Shown piece by piece: positions 52,801 to 61,700 of a stretch of DNA of 64,000 bases (its first letter is position 1; each line of letters begins with the position of its first letter). The stretch comes from Streblospio benedicti. Lineage: Eukaryota; Annelida; Polychaeta; Spionida; Spionidae. Made by a program: the position numbers and the translations under genes. Under the pieces are notes generated by a model. It was not told the origin of the DNA. It ran no database searches and worked only from the letters and a program-made list of their open reading frames with translations. Location of the stretch: contig CM032669.1 in assembly GCA_019095985.1 (NCBI GenBank), positions 37,111,992 through 37,175,991 on the forward strand, read 5' to 3'.

Positions 52801-53640
52801 TAATAATATAATTTGGACCCCAAGGGGATTTATGTAAATGTCAAAAACAAAATAGTTATTCATATGTAAGTTCAGTAATTTAATTTCAGTAGTTGTTCAC
52901 GTGAAAAGGAGACTAAGGATCTCGAAAACTAGTTTTTGTATTATTATTGTTTTTAGAGTTTTGGAATAAAAAGGCAGCAGTGAATAGAATAATTGTTAGT
53001 ATAAAATGAACCTTATGCTGCATACCAGGTACATTCGATTTTACAGTATTCTGATTGGTTTTGCATAATAGTGAACACTTACAAAGTCTTACATGAAAAT
53101 GACTTTTTTAGTCTCTGTGAAGACAGAGATCTGATATTTTTTAATAAGCAAGCCTAAATTGGGGATACGGTCCCATAATTAGAGCACCAATATTTAATTT
53201 GCATACACACATGGTTAGTCCTCCAAAATGAGACAGTAATGTGTGTATGCAACGTGTCTAGCTTTTGCTGTTTTTAATCATGTGCCTAATCCCAATTTAG
53301 ATATTAAAACTCTGACTGTTTCTCAGAACAGAATGACAAAGACATATACATATAAGTGTTCACTTTTATGTTAACCATTCAGAATAATAGAAAATACAAT
53401 ATAACTCAAATATGGATGTCACAGTTAGTGCGTAAATCTAATTTTTCACAGCACTAATGGCACTTTCTCCCTCACATCAGCAATACAAATCAAGCAGACT
53501 CTCTGTGACAGAGGCTAAAGCAGATTATGATTTGAACGTTTCTCACCAACTTGCTTTGTTTTGTATATTATTAACATTTATAGGTAGTACTTGCTTTAAA
53601 TGAGTATCATGAATATGCGGAATATGTTGATGCAAAGTAA
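37839..53640 (+). CDS. Spliced gene, 310-residue basic protein of unrecognised family
   Basis: Nine exons with matching phases: 37839-37949, 41162-41276, 41380-41540, 43385-43438, 43544-43637, 43746-43861, 44049-44197, 44407-44482, 53584-53640 (TAA). The product starts M-A-S-A-V-I-G-R-P-Y-D-R. A predicted helical/coiled segment follows (E-E-Q-N-K-V-R-A-A-R-Q-S-R and D-E-T-K-K-E-V-E-K-R-I-Q-Q-A), then Pro/Lys-rich stretches, D-F-T-G-V-D-D-I-P-Q-Y-E-R-P-K-Y-E-R-R and the acidic end E-Y-H-E-Y-A-E-Y-V-D-A-K. There is no signal peptide or TM helix. The style recalls small ciliary or cytoskeletal proteins, but that is only an impression. The last intron is 9.1 kb, and an extra exon inside it cannot be excluded. 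Confidence 0.72.
37950..39772. other. Intron sequence without recognised elements
   Basis: First part of intron 1 of the 37.8-kb gene. It is AT-rich; I found no exon, RNA or repeat that I can support. Confidence 0.45.
39773..41105. mobile_element. Dispersed repeat Y, copy B, with a nested insertion
   Basis: It starts GGCTAAGACCCGATTAATTG and contains the same degenerate units as 21563-22645 (GAGC.AGGATGCTCAAA, CATATGGACC..AATGG), ending with ATTCCATTGTGGTTGATATT. A similar start (GGCTAAGACCCAATTAAGG) at about 51807 marks a third, short copy. 40328-40735 interrupts the pattern and looks like a separate element: G-rich left edge, then five or so copies of ACCCAAAAATATAATG-like motifs. Confidence 0.6.
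41805..42857. mobile_element. PIF/Harbinger-like MITE with TTA target duplication
   Basis: The left end GGGCTGAGTCATTATTTAAG matches the reverse complement of the right end at 19 of the first 20 bases. TTA flanks both sides (41802-41804 and 42858-42860), fitting the 3-bp TWA target preference of PIF/Harbinger elements. The ends contain repeated GACCCCCC motifs about 35-60 bp apart. No transposase is encoded, so it is non-autonomous. Confidence 0.7.
43184..43225 (+). CDS. Possible alternative terminal exon
   Basis: After a good acceptor (GTTACAG), phase 0 reading gives H-K-P-K-K-E-T-F-N-V-Y-N-K and a stop at 43223-43225. It joins in frame to the exon ending at 41540. AATAAA overlaps the stop. 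Use of this exon would give a short isoform of about 142 residues; skipping it gives the 310-residue form. Confidence 0.4.
   Translation, partial: HKPKKETFNVYNK
44730..45645. repeat. Direct duplication R1 (44730-44995 and 45390-45645)
   Basis: Both copies run from a GTGCGGG/TGCGGG(T)GG start, through CTACTTGTTACA.TTTTTTAG and ATTGCATACAT/ATTATGTATAT, to ACAGGAA(T/C)(A/G)TGATTGGCTTT. They are diverged direct repeats about 650 bp apart. Confidence 0.6.
46155..46630. mobile_element. Non-autonomous repeat, copy 2 (partner of 938-1474)
   Basis: It shares TGTCTCTGGACAAGCTAG, CCGATGAACC, ACACCGAAGTGATTCGATTT and the AGCGACGC right end with the copy at 0.94 kb. It lacks the TAACTATG array. The left terminus is more diverged (TTGCATTGCTTCAGC). 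Confidence 0.6.
47280..48290. repeat. Tandem array of ~145-159 bp monomers with a three-type order
   Basis: The boundary motif TACTTTGGCCTACTTTT recurs near 47454, 47599, 47755, 47899, 48043 and 48202. Monomers are of three types in the order a-b-g-a'-b'. Types a and a' (with GCGTTACGTAATAAACCTTG and TCTACAGGGAGAAGTATTTG) are much closer to each other than to their neighbours, and so are b and b' (with TCTGTCTCCTGGGAA). It is flanked by CCCGGACGAAGTCCG on the left and TTCCCGACGACTACTTG on the right, which may be ends of the host element. Confidence 0.75.
49042..50010. mobile_element. Dispersed repeat X, copy B
   Basis: Same start, middle and end motifs as 20334-21560, in the same orientation (GGCTATGAACTCAG, GAACGAATGGCGTACATCAC, TTAAATTTTCTGCAC). 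It is about 250 bp shorter. No ORF is supported. Confidence 0.6.
50860..50900. repeat. Perfect 16-bp palindromic arms
   Basis: GTGTCAATCGGTAAAT (50860-50875) is the exact reverse complement of 50885-50900, with a 9-bp loop. An extra partial copy (GATTGGAGTGTCAATCGG) leads into it. It is isolated: a strong hairpin with no known assignment. Confidence 0.7.
52131..52990. mobile_element. Long-TIR element, about 200-bp diverged inverted arms
   Basis: About 52131-52350 pairs with about 52795-52990. Shared segments include TATTCTATTCACTG, GAGATCCTTAGTCTCCTTTTC, TGAAATTAAATTA.TGAACTTACATAT and TTTACATAAATCCCCT. The centre is noncoding. It could be a MITE or a Mutator-like non-autonomous element. No target duplication is clear. 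Confidence 0.65.
53153..53313. repeat. Hairpin element with two nested inverted pairs
   Basis: The outer pair CTAAATTGGGGAT/AATCCCAATTTAG and the inner perfect pair TTGCATACACACAT/ATGTGTGTATGCAA (about 53199 and 53239) fold into one stem. It is noncoding, just upstream of the last exon of the 37.8-kb gene. Confidence 0.55.
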
Positions 53641-54003
53641 TCATTTCTAGCTGCATGCTGAAATAGTTTGCTGATGACATTATTCAATCTTTTAATGACC
53701 CATAGTGGAGGTCACATGAACATACCATATTCAATGTATAGTCTTAGCCAATCCCCTGATAAGGTATTGAGTATCAATATAATTCTGCCAACTTTGTGAC
53801 GAGTCTATGCTTTTGGCGACCTGAAGCTACAAGACCATTTGTATCGGTTCCCAAAATAGTTTTCAAATGTCTAAGATTAGATAAACGAATACTATTACTC
53901 ACAAAAACTCTTCAATATCGTAGCTTGTTCGCCCCTTGTACAAACTATTCACTCAACTACATTTTAATAATTTACTTGTGTCAGTCTATTTGTATTCTTA
54001 CAG

Positions 54004-54609
54004 GTGATTTTGGATTAGCAAAGAACGTCGAGCAATCATATTTAACAGGCTTTGCAGGAACAGCAAGATTTGTTCCTCCTGAAATGTGGCCAGGCCTGCA
54101 AGGGAAATTTGTGAAATACAACATTCCAGCAGATGTTTACTCTATTGGCATTGTTCATGGAATGTTGCTTGAGGCAAAACCTAATCAAGCTTTACACAAT
54201 TTAGGTAGGTTAAATATCCGGTTTAAAAAATCCATCTATGGTTTAAATAGTATGGTTATCATAGCAGTCCCTGGATTTAGCAGCTACTTAAATACCAAAT
54301 TCTTAAAAATGTAAAGTCAAAAATGTCAAAACTCATTTTTCCCTTCAAAAGTTTTCAACTTCGATGATTGCATTCTTCGTTTGGTGTTTATAAGATGACA
54401 TTGTCCTTTCAGGGAAGCTACCTGCTATCTGGGAAAAGAATGTTTTTGCTCAAAGAAACAGCATATGCACATGCAAGAAATAATCACAATTTTACCAGAT
54501 GACACCCCAGTTGTGAAACGCTGGAAAACGTCATTCCACAAAATGACATGTTGCAATCCCCAAAGACCGCCTTCAAGCAGCAATTGGAACAAACTCAAAA
54601 AGATGCAAG
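54004..54609 (+). pseudogene. Protein kinase C-lobe fragment, two exons
   Basis: Exon 54004-54204 (phase 1-1) encodes G-D-F-G-L-A-K (subdomain VII), G-T-A-R-F-V-P-P-E-M-W (activation loop end, VIII) and A-D-V-Y-S-I-G-I-V (IX). The next exon, 54413-54609, fits by splice sites, but the phase-matched frame stops after 23 codons. Another frame carries K-M-T-C-C-N-P-Q-R-P-P-S-S-S-N-W, which resembles subdomain XI. No HRD catalytic loop or glycine loop is found upstream, and the last exon of another gene ends 363 bp before. This is best read as a partial duplicate that has decayed; a sequencing error is the alternative. Confidence 0.65.
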
Positions 54610-55500
54610 GTATGATACCATTTTTCGCTTTCTAATTTTAAACCACACCATTAATTTATTTTAAGTTCATTCAATGTCGCTGATGATATATACATATCCT
54701 TACTAAAGAAGTGTCCATGTGGAAAGGCTCTACTGTACTGTATTACATCAGGAAAGTAGCTGAATTCAATTATATTATTTTTTATTAAATATAGTCATTA
54801 ATATAGATGAAAGTATTGGCGCAAGATATTGTTTTGTTCCTGGGTATGTAATTATTTCTAGGAGTTTGAACAACATAATTTGGCATGTAAATATTAAAAG
54901 AACATCCTGTAAATAGTAAAAAATAATGTCATATTTCTCAGGAAACTGTTTCTTTCATATGTTTACAGGTAGATCTTAAGTTTATTATTTTAGTACAATG
55001 TTTCTAATTTCTTGAAGTTTCTTGCTGACTAATAGCTCATTCAAATAAAATATTTAGAAGCTCTTTTTAAAAAAAGTTTTTCGAATATTATTTGATTAAA
55101 TATAAACAAAACAATATTCCCGTAGTAAAAAAATCAACTGACAATTTCTGACATGATCTTTGAGTTTTTGGATCATATGACACATAATTTAAAAAGCTCT
55201 TCCAATAGTATTTTGAAAAATGTGAAGCTAGTACTTTTACATTATAACGAAAGAATATTTGACACCTACTCTTTTTTGGTATCTACATGGCATTCGCACC
55301 ATTTACAGCGTGCAAACCAATCTTAATCCAGCTAACAAAAATAACTTCCCTGATTTACTTACTGTAGAATGAAGCTATGGGATATTGGGTGGGAATATTT
55401 GAATTGCAATTTCATGGGACTGTGTCAACTTATTTCAATAATGTAAGGATAAAGTATATACTAAAAAGCAGAACTCAGGCTAAAAAGGGCACTGTCCCAG
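54610..55500. other. AT-rich DNA with no supported feature
   Basis: Nothing beyond simple AT-rich sequence was recognised. Confidence 0.45.
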
Positions 55501-56030
55501 ATGTCTCTGTGGCGCTATTATACATGGCTATTATACATATATATACATAGGAGAAATATCTATAAATAGTGTTTGTAAAATCATATTAGTATACATACCA
55601 CACACCCCTCTCATGATGCTGCGGCCCATGGTTTTGAAACACATTTGAACTGAACTTGGAAGCACATTCGAAGTGTGATTATGTTATAAATTGAGTGCCC
55701 ATCACATGTGTCCAATTTTGTCACTTACCCCAATTAAATGTTTGCCTTGTAAGAACTTTTTGTTTTATTTTAATCTTGAATTCTTTGCAATATCATTGCA
55801 CATTCAACATTTTGAGACCCTAAAAATTAAATTTGGTAGTAACTGTCGTATACTCGTGGTTTATATTTGTGTGTACGAACATGCTCGTGAGGTTCTGTAA
55901 TTATGAAGACTTCAATTAAACTTACTTACTTCCGGTTCTTACACGTGTCATTTTCGTTGCCTTTATTTTAACTCATTACACCAGTTAACAAGCACAAACA
56001 TAACATTACATGGTGTCAGAAGTACAACGG
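55500..56030 (+). mobile_element. Possible LTR end with primer-binding-site-like motif
   Basis: A sequence ending near 56005 is followed by TGGTGTCAGAAGT (56011-56023), which resembles the TGG-initiated primer-binding sites that follow the 5' LTR of many Ty3/gypsy elements. The left limit is not defined, and no second LTR copy lies in the window. It may belong to the Ty3/gypsy relic at 61.7 kb, separated from it by later insertions. Confidence 0.3.
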
Positions 56031-56370
56031 ATACACGCTAACAGAACTACAACAAGAAAGTGCGAACATTGACAATTTGAGCGCTAGAATATTGTACGAT
56101 CCCACTACATGTTATTCACATGACTTTATTTACACAACTGCCAGGTATCAAACCACAAGTAGTATATACACAAGTACCTACACTAAATACAAGAAAACAT
56201 GTTTATACTCTGCAACATATATAATATACATGTTCATAGTCTGCAATATTTGTACATCACTTACACTCCCCCTCCTGCATCTCCAAGTTACCCATTTGAG
56301 GTCGACATATAATCATGGGATTTCCCATGCATGGACATGGAGAGCAGCTGCGCTTGGTTGGCAGGGAATG

Positions 56371-56470
56371 NNNNNNNNNNNNNNNNNNNNNNNNNNNNNN
56401 NNNNNNNNNNNNNNNNNNNNNNNNNNNNNNNNNNNNNNNNNNNNNNNNNNNNNNNNNNNNNNNNNNNNNN
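56371..56470. other. Assembly gap, 100 N
   Basis: Exactly 100 N, a conventional placeholder for a gap of unknown size. It abuts the left edge of the satellite, so the array is probably longer than shown. Confidence 0.99.
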
Positions 56471-57860
56471 TTCATAGGCTATTTCTCATTATTATTCATG
56501 AGGCACATGCTGACTCCATCCACATTTTGTGGAAATCCCCCTTGATATGCATTATTTATGAGATATTTCTCATTATTATTCATGAGGAACATGCTGACTC
56601 CACCCACATTTTGTGGGAATCCCCGTTGATATGCATTATTCATGAGCTATTCTCATTATTATTCATGGGGCATATGCTGGCTCCTCCCACATTATTAGGG
56701 AATCCCCTTTCACATACATTATTCATGAGGTATTTCACATTATTATTCATGAGGCACATGCTGACTCCACCCACATTTTGTGGGAATCCCCTGATATGCA
56801 TTATTTGATATGCATTATTTTCATGAGCTATTCTCATTATTATTCGTGAGCTATTCTTTGCATATGTTGGCTCCTCCCACATTATTAGGGAATCCCCTTT
56901 CACATACATTATTCATGAGGTATTTCACATTATTATTCATGAGGCACATGCTGACTCCACCCACATTTTGTGGGAATCCTCCTTGATATGCATATTCATG
57001 AGCTCATTATTATTCGTAGGGCAGATGTTGGCTCCAACCACATTATTAGGGAATCCCCTTTCACATACATTACTCATAGGCCATTTCTTATTATTATTCA
57101 TGAGGCACATGCTGACTCCGCCAACATTTTGTGGAAATCCCCCTTGATATGCATTATTCATTAGCTATTCTCATTATTATTCATGGGGCATATGCTGGCT
57201 CCTCCCACATTATTAGGGAATCCCCTTTCACATACATTATTCATAGGCTAGTTCTCATTATTATTCATGTGGCATTCATGTGGCATATGCTAACTCCTCC
57301 AACATTATTAGGGAATCCCCTTTCACATACATTATTCATAGGCTAGTTCTCATTATTATTCATGTGGCACGTGCTGACTCCACCCACATTTTGTGGGCAT
57401 TCCCCTTGATATGCATTATTCATGAGCTATTCTCATTAGTAGGGCAGATGCTGGCTCCAACCACATTATTAGGGAATCCCCTTTCACATACACTATAGTC
57501 ATAGGCTATTTCTCTGTGTTATTCATGAGGCACACCCTGGCTCCACCCACATTCTGTGGGAATCCCCCTTGATATGCATTATTCATTAGACAATTCTCAT
57601 TATATTATTATTCATGTGATATGCATTATTCATGAGACAATTCTCATTATATTATTATTCATGAAGTAGTTGTAGGCTCCACCGATATTGTTACATAGCA
57701 CCCCTACGTATTCATTATTCATAGGCTTTCCTCATTATTATTCATGAAGTTGATGTTGACTCCACCCACATTTAGAGGGGGTTCCCCTTGTTTGCATATA
57801 CATATTGATTGACATGAATATTCATGAGGTTGACTTTGGTTCATGCATATGCACGACTTA
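56471..57860. repeat. Satellite array of about 16 monomers (~83 bp), two alternating subtypes
   Basis: Each monomer holds (C)ATTATTATTCATG, then a GCACATGCTGACTCC or GCATATGCTGGCTCC block, a CCCACATT block, GGGAATCCCC, and a CATTATTCAT close. Subtype A has ACATTTTGTGGGAATCCCC and TTGATATGCATTATTCATGA. Subtype B has CACATTATTAGGGAATCCCC and TTTCACATACATTATTCAT. A and B mostly alternate, making a ~166-bp dimer. The right end (57590-57860) is increasingly degenerate. Confidence 0.85.
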
Positions 57861-58341
57861 GCAACCACCTCCTTCCAACCCAACACTAAATTTTATAATA
57901 TATATGTACACCAGTATTATATGTAACTTAATCAGAAATGCATTTAATCAATGAGATATCTATCCCTTGATGTTACTCTAAATTCATCACGTAAAATGCT
58001 GAATTTCATCATATTTTACCCTTAACAATTGTATTGTAAAGTTATAGTTCACAATATATGATAATCTTCTAGTCAAAAATAATGATTTTCAAAAATCATA
58101 ATGCACACAATGCAAGTTACATTTTTAAAATGTGGTCAATGGTCTCGTTTCTAAATGATAATTATAATGGGAGCATTTTGTTTTTTGTCAAAGATTATTT
58201 CTGTTCACGTTGAGAGAGAAATTTATTGCACAATTCTACAATTATAAATAAATGTTAATATCATTAATGATGAGTATAAGTAGTAATAAGTATAAAACTT
58301 TCATACTTCATCTGCCTTTCCTTTGAGAAGTTGATTAGTAC
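57861..58341. other. AT-rich DNA with no supported feature
   Basis: No exon, RNA or repeat boundary recognised. Confidence 0.45.
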
Positions 58342-58344
58342 TAA

Positions 58345-58950
58345 GGGACCATTCAGTATTTATGTCAGGGTGGGGTGGGAGGATTTCACAAAAATGCTGT
58401 GAAAAAAATTAATAGCCCCCCTCAAATCTCTGTGAAAAAATTGGTAACCACCCTCAATTACATGTGATAAAAATTGATGAAAACATTTTAAAGCAATCAT
58501 TGTCAGTTAACTCAAATGCTATTTGATAGCAGGGTATGAAACTCATCAAAATTTGCTTACGGACCACAGGGCCGGCAACTATAAAAAGTAGCCGGCCCTG
58601 GCAAAAAGTGTACAGCCCTTCATTATGTTCATATTTAGAACTCCCAAAAAGTAGCCTACCTACTGGGCCGTGAACTTTTAAAACCAGCCGGCCCAGGCCA
58701 AAATCAGCAGGCGCCGGGCCGCCGGGTAGGCTCTATTTCATACCCTGTTGATAGATATCCTTAATATAAAAAACATTAAATTTTAGTACAGAATCTCTCA
58801 AAAATAGGGATAAATTTTCTGTGAAAAAATTGGTAGCCCCCGTCAAGTGTGTGAAAAAATTGATAGCCCCGCTCCAGACATTGTGACAAAAGTTCATGGC
58901 CCTCCCTAAAATCCTCCTACCCAACCCTGTCATAAATACAGAATGGTCCC
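58345..58950. mobile_element. PIF/Harbinger-like MITE with TAA target duplication
   Basis: GGGACCATTCAGTATTTATG at the left matches the reverse complement of the right end with two changes in 20. TAA flanks both sides (58342-58344 and 58951-58953). Inside, the motif TGTGAAAAAATTGGTAGCCCC recurs at least four times in the same direction. It is non-autonomous. A second element is nested at 58530-58747. Confidence 0.75.
58530..58747. mobile_element. Nested short TIR element with 7-bp target duplication
   Basis: It begins CAGGGTATGAAA and ends TTTCATACCCTG, a perfect 12-bp TIR. TTGATAG flanks it on both sides (58523-58529 and 58748-58754). The interior holds repeated GCCGGCCC/GGGCCGGC motifs. 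CAGGG ends recall hAT elements, which normally give 8 bp, so the superfamily is not certain. It inserted after the surrounding MITE. Confidence 0.75.
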
Positions 58951-58953
58951 TAA

Positions 58954-60550
58954 CTCTTTGTTATTAATGAGAACATTTGGAGCATCTAAAATCATGTTTC
59001 CAATAAGGATATTTAACCAATTTGTGGGAATAGCTTTTCTTATTTTTGTGTATTCTGCTGAAGTGTTTCTATTTTCTTCAAATACTTTTTAAGAAGCAAA
59101 GATTGGAACTTTGAAAATGATATTTAATCAATATTTGTGAAGTTTTTCAAAATACGTTAATTCTATTCAAATGTCTGCTGGTAAATATCCACTTAAGTTT
59201 TATTTCATTTATCTTTTTACTTCAATAGAATGAAAAGATGGTGATAAAAAAGACACCACAGATAGAGTGAATCATCCCATCTTCTGTATAGTGCATAAGA
59301 AAGGATGAAAAAATGACTATTAAATATTCTGAATGAGACAATTATTTACAATGGATAATCTTTTCTTAAAACCATAGACATTTCAAAATAATGTTTTAAA
59401 GGCTATTTGAAACTTTTAACAAAATAGTTATAACTTAAATTTGTACTAAGTCTACTGAATATGTGAATAGTTTTTACTGGTGGAATCATGGTATTACACA
59501 CTTTATGTTAACAAGTTGTCAGTAAATTTATTCACATTTTATAGTATATTACAAAATAGATTTCTTATACATATCAATTCTATGATATGAGTCAATTGAC
59601 ACTGAACACACATCCCCACACTGAAAATTGGATTTCAAGATATGACCTCTGAAAAATTATTAAAAATGTCACCAATCACAAAAATTGAATTAGGTTAATT
59701 GATCAACCTGAGCCTTGCTGAAGATTTGCACACTCAGTTTACACTTTTCTATGGATATAACACAAAGAGCAGGAGATATCCAGCGGGTTTGAATAGTCCT
59801 ATGATGCTTAGATTACAATAGTTTGTTTTACATGGTATATTCTATGCATAAAACAGCGATAAGCTTAAATGATACAATTCACAGCAACTTTTAAAATACT
59901 TTGTATACATTATCTGTCTACTCCCACACTATTACGTTGAATGTAGACGTTATGTGACGTTAAACAGTGACAGATAACTGCAAGTTCATACGAACTACTT
60001 ATAAAAGGATACAACACCGTAACACAACGTAAAATTAATAAAAAGGTCACATATATTAAAAAATTATGACATTTCAAAGGTCAATCTGATATCTGATACG
60101 CGGAGTGGTTTTTAGTTACATTAGTACATTTTTACTCCATCTATCACACTGTTATACTTACCAGTAAGCACACCGATACAATACCCAATCACGCAACAGA
60201 AGACTGCATTTGCTTCACTTACACATGCATACAATATTCATAACAGTCGCCAATGGGCATCCTTGGAAAATTAAATTTTCATCAGAGAATAAAAATAACA
60301 ACAACATACACAAACATAACCAATATTATTTATACTCAAAGGTTTAATAAGTATAAATACTTGTAGTAAATAACAATATTTGTAGATATAGTATGACTTT
60401 AGAAATGCTAAACCAATTAAAACATTTGTCAGAAAACCTTTTTTATTTCTAATAGCATAAGTCTTCAATAAATTTCTGAATAATAATTTACATAGAAATA
60501 CACAATTCCAATCATTTCTGAATGCACATCAGTATCAATCAATCACTCAA
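58954..60550. other. AT-rich DNA with no supported gene
   Basis: No coding or repeat signal recognised in about 1.6 kb. Confidence 0.45.
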
Positions 60551-61200
60551 ATCCTAAGTTTATTTGAGCAGGCACTAATTATTCCTCATTCAGAGTGTGT
60601 GGCCTGGCTGCCCAGTCTACATCTCAACCATCCTCTCCAAGACTTTAGGTCATCAGGATCTATCAAATGTGCCAGATTATCTCTGCACGACAGCCTAACA
60701 AGTATGTTTTTGTCTTCCCTTTCCATCCATCTATTTAAAGTTTTCTTACTTTGCTAATCCGGCCAGAGCTGCCCTATTTGTCTCCCTTTACGAAGCACAC
60801 TATCAATATCTGTGATACACAATTTCTCCAGATTTCAGAAGGCTCTCTGGACTAGTATCATCGTTAGGCTTCACACCACACATCCAGCGGAAATAGATCT
60901 GTCATTTCTTCTCAGGCAATTTACAGTACTGAAGAATGCTGCCCATGTCTCAGACCATGAAGCATAGCACTGCTTACAGCCCTTACACAGTTGGAATACA
61001 CTCTACCTCTCGTAGATAAAGAAATGTGCCTGTTGGTTAGAACTGGCAGGAGCTCACAAAATCTTCCCCATGTAGTTTTGCATTTGACAGTTGCAGCTAT
61101 TTCACAGCCTCCACCACTGGTCAACATGTCACCTAAGTAACAAAAGTGTCACAACCTCTTACGTGTATTCATGTACTGAGACCTCCTTGATTTGCCTACC
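60550..61200 (-). mobile_element. LINE 3' half, minus strand (same family as 7.1 and 35.7 kb)
   Basis: Read on the minus strand: F-C-Y-L-G-D-M-L-T-S-G-G-G-C-E, L-L-P-V-L-T-N-R-H-I-S-L, T-R-G-R-V-Y-S-N-C-V-R, L-R-R-N-D-R-S, then the DNA end GAATGAGGAATAATTAG. This is the standard C-terminal region of the craniofacial-development-protein-2-like LINE group. The frame is interrupted, so the copy is dead. Confidence 0.8.
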
Positions 61201-61700
61201 ATCTATCGGTAACAAAATAATGAAGCCAAAGTGTGACGTGTGTGTTACACTCCCTCCTTACATGTGAGTCACTCATCTGTTATTACAAACATTACACAGT
61301 ACAATGCATATACAAGTTACCTTCATACTTTTATGATAAGTTAACACCGAAACTATTAGTTACAGAATAGTTTACAGAGTATAAACCAGTAGATGCAATT
61401 ATGCAAGCATGAGATTATTATGGAGATTAATTAGGTACTGTATATACTGTTGAATTGCATTAATGGTCATTTGGATTTATGTCACACATATACAATCATG
61501 TCTCCATTCTTATATGTTTGTAAGTATTTTATCCTTTTGACTTTATTTCTATTTATCAACAGATTGTATGTAGTTAGTATTACAATAGTTTAACATGGTA
61601 TTAATAACTACGTATTATGTATTATTTCAGGAAATGTAAATCATCTTTGAATAAATAGTAAATACAAAGAGGAGTCTTTCTTCATGATTTACATTTCAAA
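61201..61700. other. Leader region ahead of the Gag frame, with a 14-bp hairpin
   Basis: GAAATGTAAATCAT (about 61631-61644) pairs perfectly with ATGATTTACATTTC (about 61684-61697), about 40 bp apart, ending just before the first codon of the Gag-like frame at 61701. The rest is AT-rich and not recognised. It may be untranslated leader of the retrotransposon. Confidence 0.4.

Larger units (their letters stand above)
44483..53583. other. 9.1-kb intron composed mainly of repeats
   Basis: Last intron of the 37.8-kb gene. Apart from the repeats listed separately it shows no convincing exon. The open frames at 50593-50934 and 50264-50545 lack any recognisable motif and have noncoding-like composition. 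Confidence 0.55.

Noticed and set aside
56077-56808. 243-codon open frame
   Set aside because: It crosses the N gap and continues into the satellite; it is open because the monomers lack stops in that frame.
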